A DNA stretch of 64,000 nucleotides, taken from positions 1,426,001 to 1,490,000 of the forward strand of contig NZ_CP018335.1 of the NCBI RefSeq assembly GCF_001902295.1. The letters run 5' to 3'. Source of the DNA: Clostridium kluyveri. Its GTDB lineage: Bacteria > Bacillota > Clostridia > Clostridiales > Clostridiaceae. The notes beneath the pieces are model-generated. The model had not been told where the DNA came from and searched no databases. It saw nothing but the letters and a program-made list of their open reading frames with translations. Both the position numbers and the translations under genes were made by a program. Below, piece after piece: positions 27,550 to 34,579 of the stretch (position 1 is the stretch's first letter; each line of letters begins with the position of its first letter).

Positions 27550-27670
27550 ATTCAGGTGGGGGTTTACTCATATAGCAGCATTTAGATAAAAATTTTTAAA
27601 ATTTTATACTTTATATTTTTATTTTAGTAAATAATAAATATGAAAATGGTAAAAAATGAAAGCATTATGA

Positions 27671-27699
27671 TTGACATTAGTATAAAATTTAGGTATAAT
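27671..27699 (+). promoter_or_regulatory. sigma-A promoter upstream of the Met-rich gene
   Basis: TTGACA (27671-27676), 17-base spacer, TATAAT (27694-27699): consensus at both boxes. Start would be near 27706, leaving a leader of about 260 bases. Confidence 0.8.
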
Positions 27700-27738
27700 A
27701 AACCTATGTATAAAGGCATTGTGTTTGTGGAGGTATAG

Positions 27739-27753
27739 ATGTTTGATAAATAA
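27739..27753 (+). other. four-codon open frame with strong ribosome site
   Basis: GGAGGT (27729-27734) is followed by ATG TTT GAT AAA TAA, i.e. M-F-D-K. It is in the leader of the Met-rich gene. It may be chance, a leader peptide, or the trace of a lost start. Confidence 0.35.
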
Positions 27754-27966
27754 AAAATGTATCCATAATAAAGTAGTGGTGTTTATATATTAATAAATAT
27801 ATAGATGTTGCTGTGTTTTTGTTTTCATGCGAGAAGGCAGGCTGCTGACTGGATAAACCAGAGGCTTAAGAATAAAAGATAGAATTATATGTATAATTTT
27901 ATATTGACTAGATAAACTAGAAATATATTAAAAAAATTTATTATTAAGTCGAAGGAGGATTTTAAA

Positions 27967-28434
27967 ATGGAAAAAATGATGGGAACAAAAATGAATATGA
28001 TGATGGGAAAGGGTATGATGATGAACAATAATATGATGGGAATGGATATGTCGATGCCTATGACACAAATGAATACAATGATGATTCCACGTGTAACTAT
28101 GAAGATGGAAAAATGCGAAAATGGTATGAAAGTCATGTGTATGACAAAGGATGAAACTGCAGCTGCTATGATGCAGAATCTTTGCTCTATGTTAAGTGGT
28201 GGAATGGCTAGTATGTCTATGATGATGAACGGAATGAAAATGATGGAATGCAACATGATGATGGGAATGTGTAAATTTGAAATGAGCATGGACGGCATGA
28301 TGATGTCATGGACTAGTGGAGATGACATGATGTGTAAAATGATACAAAAGTGTTGCGATTGTATGATGAATATGATGGAATGCGGATGCACTGCTGTAAT
28401 GTGTATGAATAATACTCCAGTTTGCTGCTGTTAA
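27967..28434 (+). CDS. extremely Met- and Cys-rich protein
   Basis: 155 residues, of which I count 53 Met and 15 Cys, about 44% sulfur amino acids. It opens with runs such as MEKMMGTKMNMMMGKGMMMN and ends in a Cys cluster (CVCCC-like; last residues PVCCC). No signal peptide or membrane helix is visible. GAAGGAGGA is a very strong ribosome site. Possible roles are a methionine/sulfur store or Cu(I)/soft-metal binding. Context favours the first: a SAM-I riboswitch on the opposite strand points at its 3' end. No known family was recognised. Confidence 0.85.
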   Translation: MEKMMGTKMNMMMGKGMMMNNNMMGMDMSMPMTQMNTMMIPRVTMKMEKCENGMKVMCMTKDETAAAMMQNLCSMLSGGMASMSMMMNGMKMMECNMMMGMCKFEMSMDGMMMSWTSGDDMMCKMIQKCCDCMMNMMECGCTAVMCMNNTPVCCC

Positions 28435-28487
28435 TAAAAACATAAAATAAATAATTTTTTAAGTAATCAAAATTAATGATTTAATTT

Positions 28488-28510
28488 AAAGAAATTGTGG
28501 CGATTTCTTT
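28488..28510 (+). repeat. small hairpin in the 3' UTR of the Met-rich gene
   Basis: AAAGAAAT / ATTTCTTT with a 7-base loop, followed by ATAAAA. It precedes the main terminator by 20 bases. Confidence 0.5.
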
Positions 28511-28529
28511 ATAAAATACTTATCAATAG

Positions 28530-28567
28530 CAAAGTACTTGTACATTCAAGTACTTTGTATTTTTTAT
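28530..28567 (+). terminator. terminator of the Met-rich gene
   Basis: Perfect 11 bp stem CAAAGTACTTG / CAAGTACTTTG with a 6-base loop, followed by TATTTTTTAT. The U-run exists only in the plus direction, so it should not stop the minus-strand transcript. Confidence 0.88.
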
Positions 28568-28615
28568 AAGGTATCAACAGCAAACTTTGCATTTTAAACA
28601 ATGTAATTTATGAAA

Positions 28616-28657
28616 AATAAAAAAATCTACTTCAAATAAGGAAAAGAAAGTAGATTT
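28616..28657 (-). terminator. SAM-I riboswitch expression-platform terminator (minus strand)
   Basis: Read on the minus strand, AAATCTACT (28657-28649) pairs with AGTAGATTT (28631-28623), then TTTTTATTTTT. Its loop carries TCCTTAT, which can instead pair with ATAAGGA in the 3' strand of P1 (GATAAGGA, 28695-28688). That gives a clear terminator/antiterminator switch: SAM bound, terminate; no SAM, read through toward the Met-rich gene. Confidence 0.85.
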
Positions 28658-28689
28658 AATATCTTAAAAATTAATATTCTATTCTATCC

Positions 28690-28796
28690 TTATCTGTCAG
28701 GATTCATCTCCTGCAGGAATTGACACCAATACATTCTAATGAAAAATGCTGGTTGTCGGGTTTCATCGGGCCAGTCCCTCTACCTCTCTCGATAAG
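28690..28796 (-). ncRNA. SAM-I (S-box) riboswitch, antisense to the Met-rich gene
   Basis: On the minus strand the S-box core is complete: CTTATCGAGAGAGG, AGAGGGACTGGCCC, GATGAAACCCGACAACC, GGTGTCAATTCCTGCAGGA, P4 TCCTG, and GATAAG closing P1 with the first CTTATC. Promoter upstream and switchable terminator downstream are both present. No credible coding gene lies ahead of it on this strand for at least 700 bases; the first gene met is the Met-rich CDS, in reverse. Confidence 0.95.
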
Positions 28797-28814
28797 TTAT
28801 TTAATTATAATATT

Positions 28815-28843
28815 ATTATAATCTAAATTATATTAGTAGTCAA
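28815..28843 (-). promoter_or_regulatory. sigma-A promoter of the minus-strand SAM riboswitch
   Basis: On the minus strand TTGACT (28843-28838), 17-base spacer, TATAAT (28820-28815). The start would be near 28808, about 12 bases before the aptamer. Confidence 0.85.
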
Positions 28844-29086
28844 TACATTTTTTCAATTTAACTTTGTTTTTGATATTACAGAAGATATTTTCTTACTAAA
28901 GACTATCTGGCCATTTGAAAATAGCTTCTTTATAAATTGTGTTAGAAATTATAAAAGTTTAATTTTAATTATGAATAATATAATTTTAGATGAATTGGAA
29001 TTGAATTTCAACAATATAGAGAAGGAAATTTTTGAGTAGGAAAGATATTGATGTCAAGGGAAATTTTGTGCAATATAAATTAACTG

Positions 29087-29116
29087 TTGACATATTAAAT
29101 CATATGATGTTATAAT
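29087..29116 (+). promoter_or_regulatory. sigma-A promoter of the plus-strand SAM riboswitch
   Basis: TTGACA (29087-29092), 18-base spacer, TATAAT (29111-29116). It is divergent to the promoter at 28815-28843. Confidence 0.85.
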
Positions 29117-29168
29117 AAGTGAAATTTATAAGTATAAAATTAAGTTTTGAAAAATTAATACGTTATAC

Positions 29169-29283
29169 TCTTATCAAGAGCGGTGGAGGGACTGGCCCTT
29201 TGAAACCCGACAACCGGCATTAAATTTTAAATGTATCGGTGTCAATTCCTGCAGAGTTGTTTATAATATTCTGAAAGATAAGA
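29169..29283 (+). ncRNA. SAM-I (S-box) riboswitch upstream of a 66-residue orphan
   Basis: S-box core in order: CTCTTATCAAGAGCGGTGGA, GGGACTGGCCCTTTGAAACC, CGACAACCGGC, GGTGTCAATTCCTGCAGA, P4 TCTG, then AAAGATAAG closing P1. It is followed by a terminator whose 5' arm can pair with the P1 3' strand. High SAM should stop transcription; low SAM should allow the small gene to be made. Confidence 0.96.
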
Positions 29284-29311
29284 AAAATAGTGTTTTATAA
29301 AATAACCTGGT

Positions 29312-29349
29312 AAAAAGCTATTTTCCTTATAAGGAAAATAGCTTTTTAG
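29312..29349 (+). terminator. expression-platform terminator of the plus-strand SAM riboswitch
   Basis: Perfect palindromic arms AAAAAGCTATTTTCCTT (29312-29328) and AAGGAAAATAGCTTTTT (29331-29347). CTATTTTCCTTAT in the 5' arm can instead pair with ATAAGAAAAATAG after P1 (about 12 pairs, one mismatch), forming the antiterminator. Confidence 0.9.
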
Positions 29350-29414
29350 TTAATATAATAATTTTGAGTATAATCTGTATTTGATTTTAAAAAAAGCATT
29401 TAGGAGGAATATTC

Positions 29415-29615
29415 ATGGATATAGAGAGTAGATTTTTAAGTATTATTAATAATAATTTTAAAGAGGATAATAAAGATGCTTTTGCTATTTGCCCTAAAAT
29501 ATTTTATAGTGGTTTAAGTGAAAGCGAGGTTTGTTCTATGCAGCAGATTTATAATTTAGCATATAATAAGGCGGTAGAAAAGATTGAGAATAAGTATAGA
29601 GGTTTTTATATATAG
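29415..29615 (+). CDS. 66-residue orphan protein under SAM riboswitch control
   Basis: 66 residues starting MDIESRFLSIINNNF, with CPKIFYSGLSESEVC in the middle (two Cys 15 residues apart) and a basic, helical C-terminus ending KYRGFYI. No membrane helix or signal peptide. I do not recognise a family. TAGGAGGA precedes the ATG. It is the only gene between the riboswitch and a terminator, so it should be made when SAM is low. It has only two Met, in contrast to the gene across the locus. It could be an uptake, biosynthesis or regulatory factor; nothing in the sequence decides. Confidence 0.75.
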   Translation: MDIESRFLSIINNNFKEDNKDAFAICPKIFYSGLSESEVCSMQQIYNLAYNKAVEKIENKYRGFYI

Positions 29616-29658
29616 GATATAGAATTAAATTTAAAAGGTAAAAATAGAAATATAAATA

Positions 29659-29690
29659 AAAAGAAGTTTTTTAAACTTCTTTTTATTTAT
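29659..29690 (+). terminator. terminator after the 66-residue gene
   Basis: AAAGAAGTTT / AAACTTCTTT stem followed by TTATTTAT. Confidence 0.8.
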
Positions 29691-29779
29691 GTAATAATTT
29701 AGATTTTCAATGTGATTGGAAGAACTAAAAATATTAGTAGTATAAGTATGTTGAAATATGTGATATAAACAAATATAGT

Positions 29780-29809
29780 TTGACATTATGGTGAATTTTG
29801 CATTATAAT
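29780..29809 (+). promoter_or_regulatory. sigma-A promoter of the Fur-controlled ATPase operon
   Basis: TTGACA (29780-29785), 18-base spacer, TATAAT (29804-29809). The Fur box begins 15 bases downstream. Confidence 0.85.
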
Positions 29810-29823
29810 ATAAAAAAATAGAT

Positions 29824-29842
29824 GATAATGATAATCGTTATT
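29824..29842. promoter_or_regulatory. Fur box
   Basis: GATAATGATAATCGTTATT matches the classical 19-base Fur consensus GATAATGATAATCATTATC at 17 positions. It lies just after the -10 box, around +8 to +26, where bound Fur-Fe2+ would block transcription. The operon should therefore be on when iron is scarce. Confidence 0.85.
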
Positions 29843-29949
29843 GTACTGAAATATAGTTTATATTAAAATAAATATTACATTATGATCAGTAATAATTGTT
29901 AAATATTATGTACTTAAATAATTATTATTTTAAAAAGGGGTGGGATGGT

Positions 29950-30540
29950 ATGATAATGAATAATACTTTTTTTAGGTATATTACCTATAGTTTAGCGTTT
30001 TTTGTGGTTGATGGAATTATAAATAAAAATGGAAACAAAAATTTAAATAATAAAAATACTCATATTAATGTACCGAGTTTTAAGGGGATTGTGGAGGTTA
30101 AACATTATCTGCCAGGAAGAATCAGATTGTATGTACCTGTATTAAAAGATGATCTAGCGGCGAGAGAGGTTCTTATAAACCAACTGAGTAAAATTGAATT
30201 TATTGAATTAAAGGATATAAACATTTTTATAGGTACTATGCTTTTAAGTTTTGATATACAAAAAATAAAGCCTATGCTTGTAGTAGGTATTATCGTAAAA
30301 CTCCTTGGGCTTGAGGAAAGCATAAATAATAGTGAGGAAAGTCTAGTTAAAAAAGAAATAAATAATTTAAAAAGCAGCCTTAATTTAGCTGTATATAATA
30401 AGACTAATGGAATATTAGATTTTAACTCTATTATTACATTAGGACTGCTTGCATCTGGTATAAATTCATGTGTAAAAAATCAGGGAGTACGTCCTAGCGG
30501 GATAAGTTATTTATGGTGGGCTTACTCTACCATTAAATAA
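29950..30540 (+). CDS. PGRxR (HMA_2-like) protein, first gene of ferrosome-like operon
   Basis: 196 residues. An N-terminal hydrophobic segment (ITYSLAFFVVDGII), then an HMA_2-like fold with KHYLPGRIRLYVP near residues 55-67 and an IGTMLLSFD strand. The C-terminal part has one weak hydrophobic stretch. The canonical CxxC metal site of HMA domains is absent. The ATG at 29950 is chosen because AAGGGGTGGG lies just upstream. It is 12 bases before the next gene of the same type. Proposed: ferrosome-associated membrane protein (inference). Confidence 0.7.
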   Translation: MIMNNTFFRYITYSLAFFVVDGIINKNGNKNLNNKNTHINVPSFKGIVEVKHYLPGRIRLYVPVLKDDLAAREVLINQLSKIEFIELKDINIFIGTMLLSFDIQKIKPMLVVGIIVKLLGLEESINNSEESLVKKEINNLKSSLNLAVYNKTNGILDFNSIITLGLLASGINSCVKNQGVRPSGISYLWWAYSTIK

Positions 30541-30552
30541 AGGAGGAGTTTT

Positions 30553-30933
30553 ATGGAAAATTTAAAAAAACATATTTTTAAATATTTTGCCAAAGTAAAG
30601 CTTGTTCACAGCATGCCGGGCAGATTGAGATTGAAATTGGTGAATGTTTCAAATATACCTGAAGAATATAGTTATTATATAAAATATTTAAAAGATGCTC
30701 TATGCATTCTTCCAGGTATAGATAAGGTTAAATTTAACCATGTAATAGGAACTATACTTATAGAGTATAGTGTGGACAAGGCTCATGAGGAAAAAATATT
30801 AAAATGGATAGATACCATAATAAAAGTAGGATCAGATAATTTTCAACTTATTAAAGATTATGGTGAAAATGATTTAGAGTATGTGGTAGATACATTAGAA
30901 CAACAGCTTAAAGATGTTGTTCATAAAATTTGA
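30553..30933 (+). CDS. PGRxR (HMA_2-like) small protein
   Basis: 126 residues, single HMA_2-like domain: KLVHSMPGRLRLKLV near residues 16-30, then HVIGTILIEYS as a beta strand, then a charged helical tail. No CxxC. Start supported by AGGAGG. It is second in the operon and shares the motif with the proteins before and after it, so it probably acts at the same membrane compartment. Exact function unknown. Confidence 0.72.
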   Translation: MENLKKHIFKYFAKVKLVHSMPGRLRLKLVNVSNIPEEYSYYIKYLKDALCILPGIDKVKFNHVIGTILIEYSVDKAHEEKILKWIDTIIKVGSDNFQLIKDYGENDLEYVVDTLEQQLKDVVHKI

Positions 30934-30960
30934 TGTTGCTTTTGGTTGGGAGGAGTTTAA

Positions 30961-33171
30961 ATGGCATTAAATAAAAATATACCTCTATTTAAATGCAGTG
31001 TAATACATACTATGCCTGGTAGGGTACGAGTTGGGTGTAGAGCTTTTCAATATTTAAGTAAGCTCAATAGTAAGATAGAAAAAAATCTTACAAGTATGAG
31101 AGCTATAAAAAGTGCAAAGATTAATAATATAACTAAAAATATACTTATATTCTATGACAAAAGGTTAACGTCACAGGATGAGATATTGATTTTATTGAAG
31201 GAGGTTGTTTCTAAATATTCAATTACCGTATATAAAAATGAAAGGGAGGATATAGGTAGAAGAACATCACAAGTAAAAGAAGTGAGAGAAGAATCTACTG
31301 AAGACATTCTAAAGAGAGTAGCTGTAAATGCTGGAACTTTGAGTTATTCTTTAATTACAAAACAAAATTGGAGTCTTATATCAGGTACATCTATATTTAG
31401 TAAATTTACTACTATCCCTGCACTTATAAGTATAGGATTAATAGCTCCCCTTTTCAAGACTGGAATAGGGTCTTTTAGATATTCTTTAAAGCCTAATGCA
31501 GATACTTTAACTATAATTTCAATTATTTCAAGTTTGCTTTTGGGAAAAGATGTTTCAGCTCTTACAATAATAATGCTGTCAGATGTAGCGGAGCTTTTGA
31601 CTGCATACACAATGGAAAAGACCAGAGATTCTATAAAGAATATGATTGATTTAAATGAAGAATATGTGTGGAAACAATTAGAGGATAAAACAGTTAAGAG
31701 GGTTTTAGTAAAGAGTATAAAAGAAAAGGATATTGTGGCAATACATACAGGGGAAAAGGTATGTGTAGATGGCAAAGTTCTGTCAGGAGTGGCAGTTGTG
31801 GATGAGGCATCTATAACTGGGGAATTTGAACCAAGTGTAAAAAGGACAGGCAGTTATGTATTTGCAGGAAGTATAGTGAAAAATGGTAATGTGACTGTTA
31901 CCACTGAAAAAGCCGGGGATAATACAGTGGTTTCTAGAATAATACATCTTGTAGAGGAAGCTGCATCTAAAAAAGCTCCTATACAGGATTATGCAGATAA
32001 ATTTGCAAGTTACTTGGTGCCGTTTAATTTTGCTTTTGCAATTCTTACATATTTTGCAACAAAAAGTGCATTTAAAGCACTGAATATGCTTATTATAGAT
32101 TATTCCTGTGGAATTAAATTGTCTACGGCTACAGCTTTTTCAGCAGCTATTAATACAGCAGTGAAAAACGGAGTACTTATAAAAGGTGGAAATTATATTG
32201 AATCTCTTGCAAAGGCAGATACGTTAATATTTGATAAAACTGGAACGTTAACGGAAGGAAGACCTCAGATAGTTAGTATAATCTCATCAGATAAAACTAT
32301 AAAAGAAGAGGATATAATAAAAATAGCTGTGACAGCAGAGGAAACCTCCAGTCATCCTATGGCGAAGGCTGTAATCAGGAAGTCAGGACAACTGGATATT
32401 GGAATTTCAAAGCATGGAGATATTGTCACCTATGTTGGAAGGGGAAATGAAACCACTTTAGAAGGGAAAATAGTAAAGGTGGGAAATAAAGCTTTCATGG
32501 AAGAGAGTAATATAGATACATCCCAGTTAGAAAGTGAAGAGGAAATGCTTATATCAAGGGGAGAAAGCATAATATATGTATCTTTTGACGGCAAGTTAAT
32601 TGGCCTTATTGGAATACAGGATAAAATGAGAGATAATATGAGAAAAACAATAAATAATTTAAGGCATAAGGGTATAGATGAGATAATACTTCTTACAGGA
32701 GATCTAAAGGAACAGGCTGAGATAGTAGTAGATAAAATGGGGATAGACAGTTATGAAGCTGAGCTTTTGCCGGAAAATAAGGTACAAGCTGTATTGAAAG
32801 TTCAATCTCAGGGTTCCAAAACTGTAATGGTAGGAGATGGCATAAATGATGCACCTGCTCTTGCCTATGCCAATGTAGGAGTGGCTCTTGGAGGAAGCAG
32901 TACAGATGCGGCTTTAGAAGCATCTGATATCAGCATTCAAGGAAATGATCCCATGATGCTGACTTCTGTAATAGACCTATCAAATAAAACTATGAATATA
33001 GTAAGGCAAAATTTTGGACTTGTAATAGGTATAAATAGTTTGGGGCTTGTATTAAGTGCAGCAGGGGTGCTGCCTGTATTTTGGGGAGCTGTGCTTCATA
33101 ATTCAAGTACCATACTTGTAGTGTCTAATTCATTAAGATTGCTTTTTCATAATATGGAGAGGGGGATATAA
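30961..33171 (+). CDS. P1B-type ATPase with HMA_2 domain and SCG membrane motif (FezB-like)
   Basis: 736 residues. N-terminal HMA_2-like domain (VIHTMPGRVRVG, residues ~15-27), membrane helices, actuator (VVDEASITGE), membrane motif YSCGIKLS with Cys near 383, phosphorylation site DKTGTLTEG with D425, HP motif SSHPMAKAV near 463, and GDGINDAPALA near 625. The CPC of Cu/Zn pumps is replaced by SCG, as in the P1B-6 class that includes ferrosome FezB. The preceding Fur box supports iron as substrate. Specificity is inferred, not shown. Confidence 0.85.
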   Translation: MALNKNIPLFKCSVIHTMPGRVRVGCRAFQYLSKLNSKIEKNLTSMRAIKSAKINNITKNILIFYDKRLTSQDEILILLKEVVSKYSITVYKNEREDIGRRTSQVKEVREESTEDILKRVAVNAGTLSYSLITKQNWSLISGTSIFSKFTTIPALISIGLIAPLFKTGIGSFRYSLKPNADTLTIISIISSLLLGKDVSALTIIMLSDVAELLTAYTMEKTRDSIKNMIDLNEEYVWKQLEDKTVKRVLVKSIKEKDIVAIHTGEKVCVDGKVLSGVAVVDEASITGEFEPSVKRTGSYVFAGSIVKNGNVTVTTEKAGDNTVVSRIIHLVEEAASKKAPIQDYADKFASYLVPFNFAFAILTYFATKSAFKALNMLIIDYSCGIKLSTATAFSAAINTAVKNGVLIKGGNYIESLAKADTLIFDKTGTLTEGRPQIVSIISSDKTIKEEDIIKIAVTAEETSSHPMAKAVIRKSGQLDIGISKHGDIVTYVGRGNETTLEGKIVKVGNKAFMEESNIDTSQLESEEEMLISRGESIIYVSFDGKLIGLIGIQDKMRDNMRKTINNLRHKGIDEIILLTGDLKEQAEIVVDKMGIDSYEAELLPENKVQAVLKVQSQGSKTVMVGDGINDAPALAYANVGVALGGSSTDAALEASDISIQGNDPMMLTSVIDLSNKTMNIVRQNFGLVIGINSLGLVLSAAGVLPVFWGAVLHNSSTILVVSNSLRLLFHNMERGI

Positions 33172-34005
33172 ATGGAACAACCTAAAATAATAATTTTATT
33201 CAGAACGAATAATAGATTAAGACTCAAATTATCTCATCCGTTGAGAAATATAAGACAAGCTATCTGCGCAATGGAAGAAAGAGAAGGGGTAAAAAAAGTA
33301 GAATATAATCCTGTCACCAAGTCTGTACTTGTACATTTTAACTTATTTAAAATAGAATTGGAAGAAGTAATTTTAAGAATGCTAGTTATTTATTCTAAAC
33401 AATATGATATGGTTCCAATTAAATTAGTAAGTAATACACCTACAAGGAATATACCTTCTCTTGCTATGTATTCTGTGGGATTTATTATAGCAGCATCAGC
33501 TATGAAATTTTTGGGGTTAAATTCAAATAAGAATGTAAGTGATTTATTAAATTGGGCTGCACTTGGGACTACTGCAGGAGCTATAGTGGAACATGGCTAC
33601 AATGAAATAAATGAAAAGGGTGCTTTTGACCCTGAGGTAGTTTCTATTATGTATCTTTTGAACTCTATAAACAAGAAAAACTTTATAACTGCATCTGCTC
33701 TTACATGGATAACCACTTTTGGAAGACATATTTTAGATCTTCGCTATGATGAATTATCTATAAAAGTTAAAGAAGTGAAAGATATATGTACAAATGAAAG
33801 TTATTTTGAGATATCGCTTTATCATGGAGATGATCTTTATAAAAAGATGAATTTTGTAAGGGCTTTTCTAACAAATTTCATAGATAGACAGAATTTTTCC
33901 TATGGGGGAAATATACTTATAAATAGACATGGAATGGTTATGGGAAGAAATGGGTATGATAGCTTTAATAAAAAGTGCAGTCAAATTATAATGAATAATT
34001 TTTAA
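33172..34005 (+). CDS. HMA_2-like membrane-associated protein of the ATPase operon
   Basis: 277 residues, starting at once after the ATPase stop. N-terminal domain with FRTNNRLRLKLSH, a variant of the PGRxR motif. A hydrophobic segment is near residue 100 (LAMYSVGFIIAASAMKF), with further weakly hydrophobic helices to about 195 and a C-terminal soluble domain. No CxxC. The tight coupling suggests it works with the ATPase; as a FezC-like partner this is inference. Confidence 0.7.
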   Translation: MEQPKIIILFRTNNRLRLKLSHPLRNIRQAICAMEEREGVKKVEYNPVTKSVLVHFNLFKIELEEVILRMLVIYSKQYDMVPIKLVSNTPTRNIPSLAMYSVGFIIAASAMKFLGLNSNKNVSDLLNWAALGTTAGAIVEHGYNEINEKGAFDPEVVSIMYLLNSINKKNFITASALTWITTFGRHILDLRYDELSIKVKEVKDICTNESYFEISLYHGDDLYKKMNFVRAFLTNFIDRQNFSYGGNILINRHGMVMGRNGYDSFNKKCSQIIMNNF

Positions 34006-34037
34006 ATTAAAAATAACTTTAAGGAGGAATATAATTT

Positions 34038-34325
34038 ATGTTACAATCAATTAATAGTGATCACATTAAAGGAGCATTGGTAGGGGTAGGAGTATGTGCA
34101 GTAGGGTATTATGTGTACAGGAGAAATCAAAGACAGGTAGATTCTTTTTTAAAAGAAAAAGGAATAGATGTATGCAGGAATACATCTAAAGATTATAGAA
34201 CCATGTCTTTAGAAGAACTTATGGAAACTAAAGAACTGATAGAAGATATAATAGCAGAAAGAGGATCAGCTGATGAAGTAGAAGATGATAAAGATTCAAG
34301 CAGTGCTGTTGAAACAGAACAATAA
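34038..34325 (+). CDS. small membrane protein of the ATPase operon
   Basis: 95 residues. One short hydrophobic segment (HIKGALVGVGVCAVGYYVYR) near residues 9-28, then a charged helix and an acidic tail (DEVEDDKDSSS). Strong AAGGAGGA site; a terminator follows. Small single-helix proteins of this kind are found in ferrosome-type clusters; I cannot name the family. Confidence 0.65.
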   Translation: MLQSINSDHIKGALVGVGVCAVGYYVYRRNQRQVDSFLKEKGIDVCRNTSKDYRTMSLEELMETKELIEDIIAERGSADEVEDDKDSSSAVETEQ

Positions 34326-34340
34326 TTGAGCTTTGGATAT

Positions 34341-34385
34341 AAAGTGGTTCCCCCTGGAATTTTATGGGGAACTGCTTTTATTTTT
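34341..34385 (+). terminator. terminator of the Fur-controlled operon
   Basis: AGTGGTTCCCC pairs with GGGGAACTGCTT around an 11-base loop, followed by TTATTTTTT. Confidence 0.85.
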
Positions 34386-34579
34386 TAAAATTTTAATTTG
34401 AAAATTGGTGACGGGAATTAAGAGGGTAAGATTGATTACTTTAGATACAATCTGTGATATACTATAGTTTAAATAATTTCTATTAATAAGTATAATACTC
34501 CTATTAAATTAATCAATATTTATTGGGAATTAGAATAATATATAATCTAAATATTAAAACTAAATGGGGGTGCATGAAA

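Larger units (their letters stand above)
27550..27966. other. 417-base region holding the long leader of the Met-rich gene
   Basis: No gene of normal size. It contains the promoter at 27671-27699 and, if used, a leader of about 260 bases with a four-codon frame (27739-27753) and a short ACTGG/CCAG hairpin near 27848-27862. A second possible -35 (TTGACT, 27904) with a weak -10 lies nearer the gene. Confidence 0.5.

Noticed and set aside
27885..28391. 168-codon minus-strand frame opposite the Met-rich gene, possibly the target of the minus-strand SAM riboswitch
   Set aside because: It starts at GTG without a ribosome site, and its Ile/His-rich hydrophobic sequence is what repeated ATG codons give when read on the other strand. 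It is a shadow, which leaves the riboswitch without a coding target.
28560..28600. 27-codon minus-strand frame (MQSLLLIPYKK...) after the riboswitch terminator
   Set aside because: No ribosome site, and part of it is the terminator stem of the Met-rich gene read backwards.
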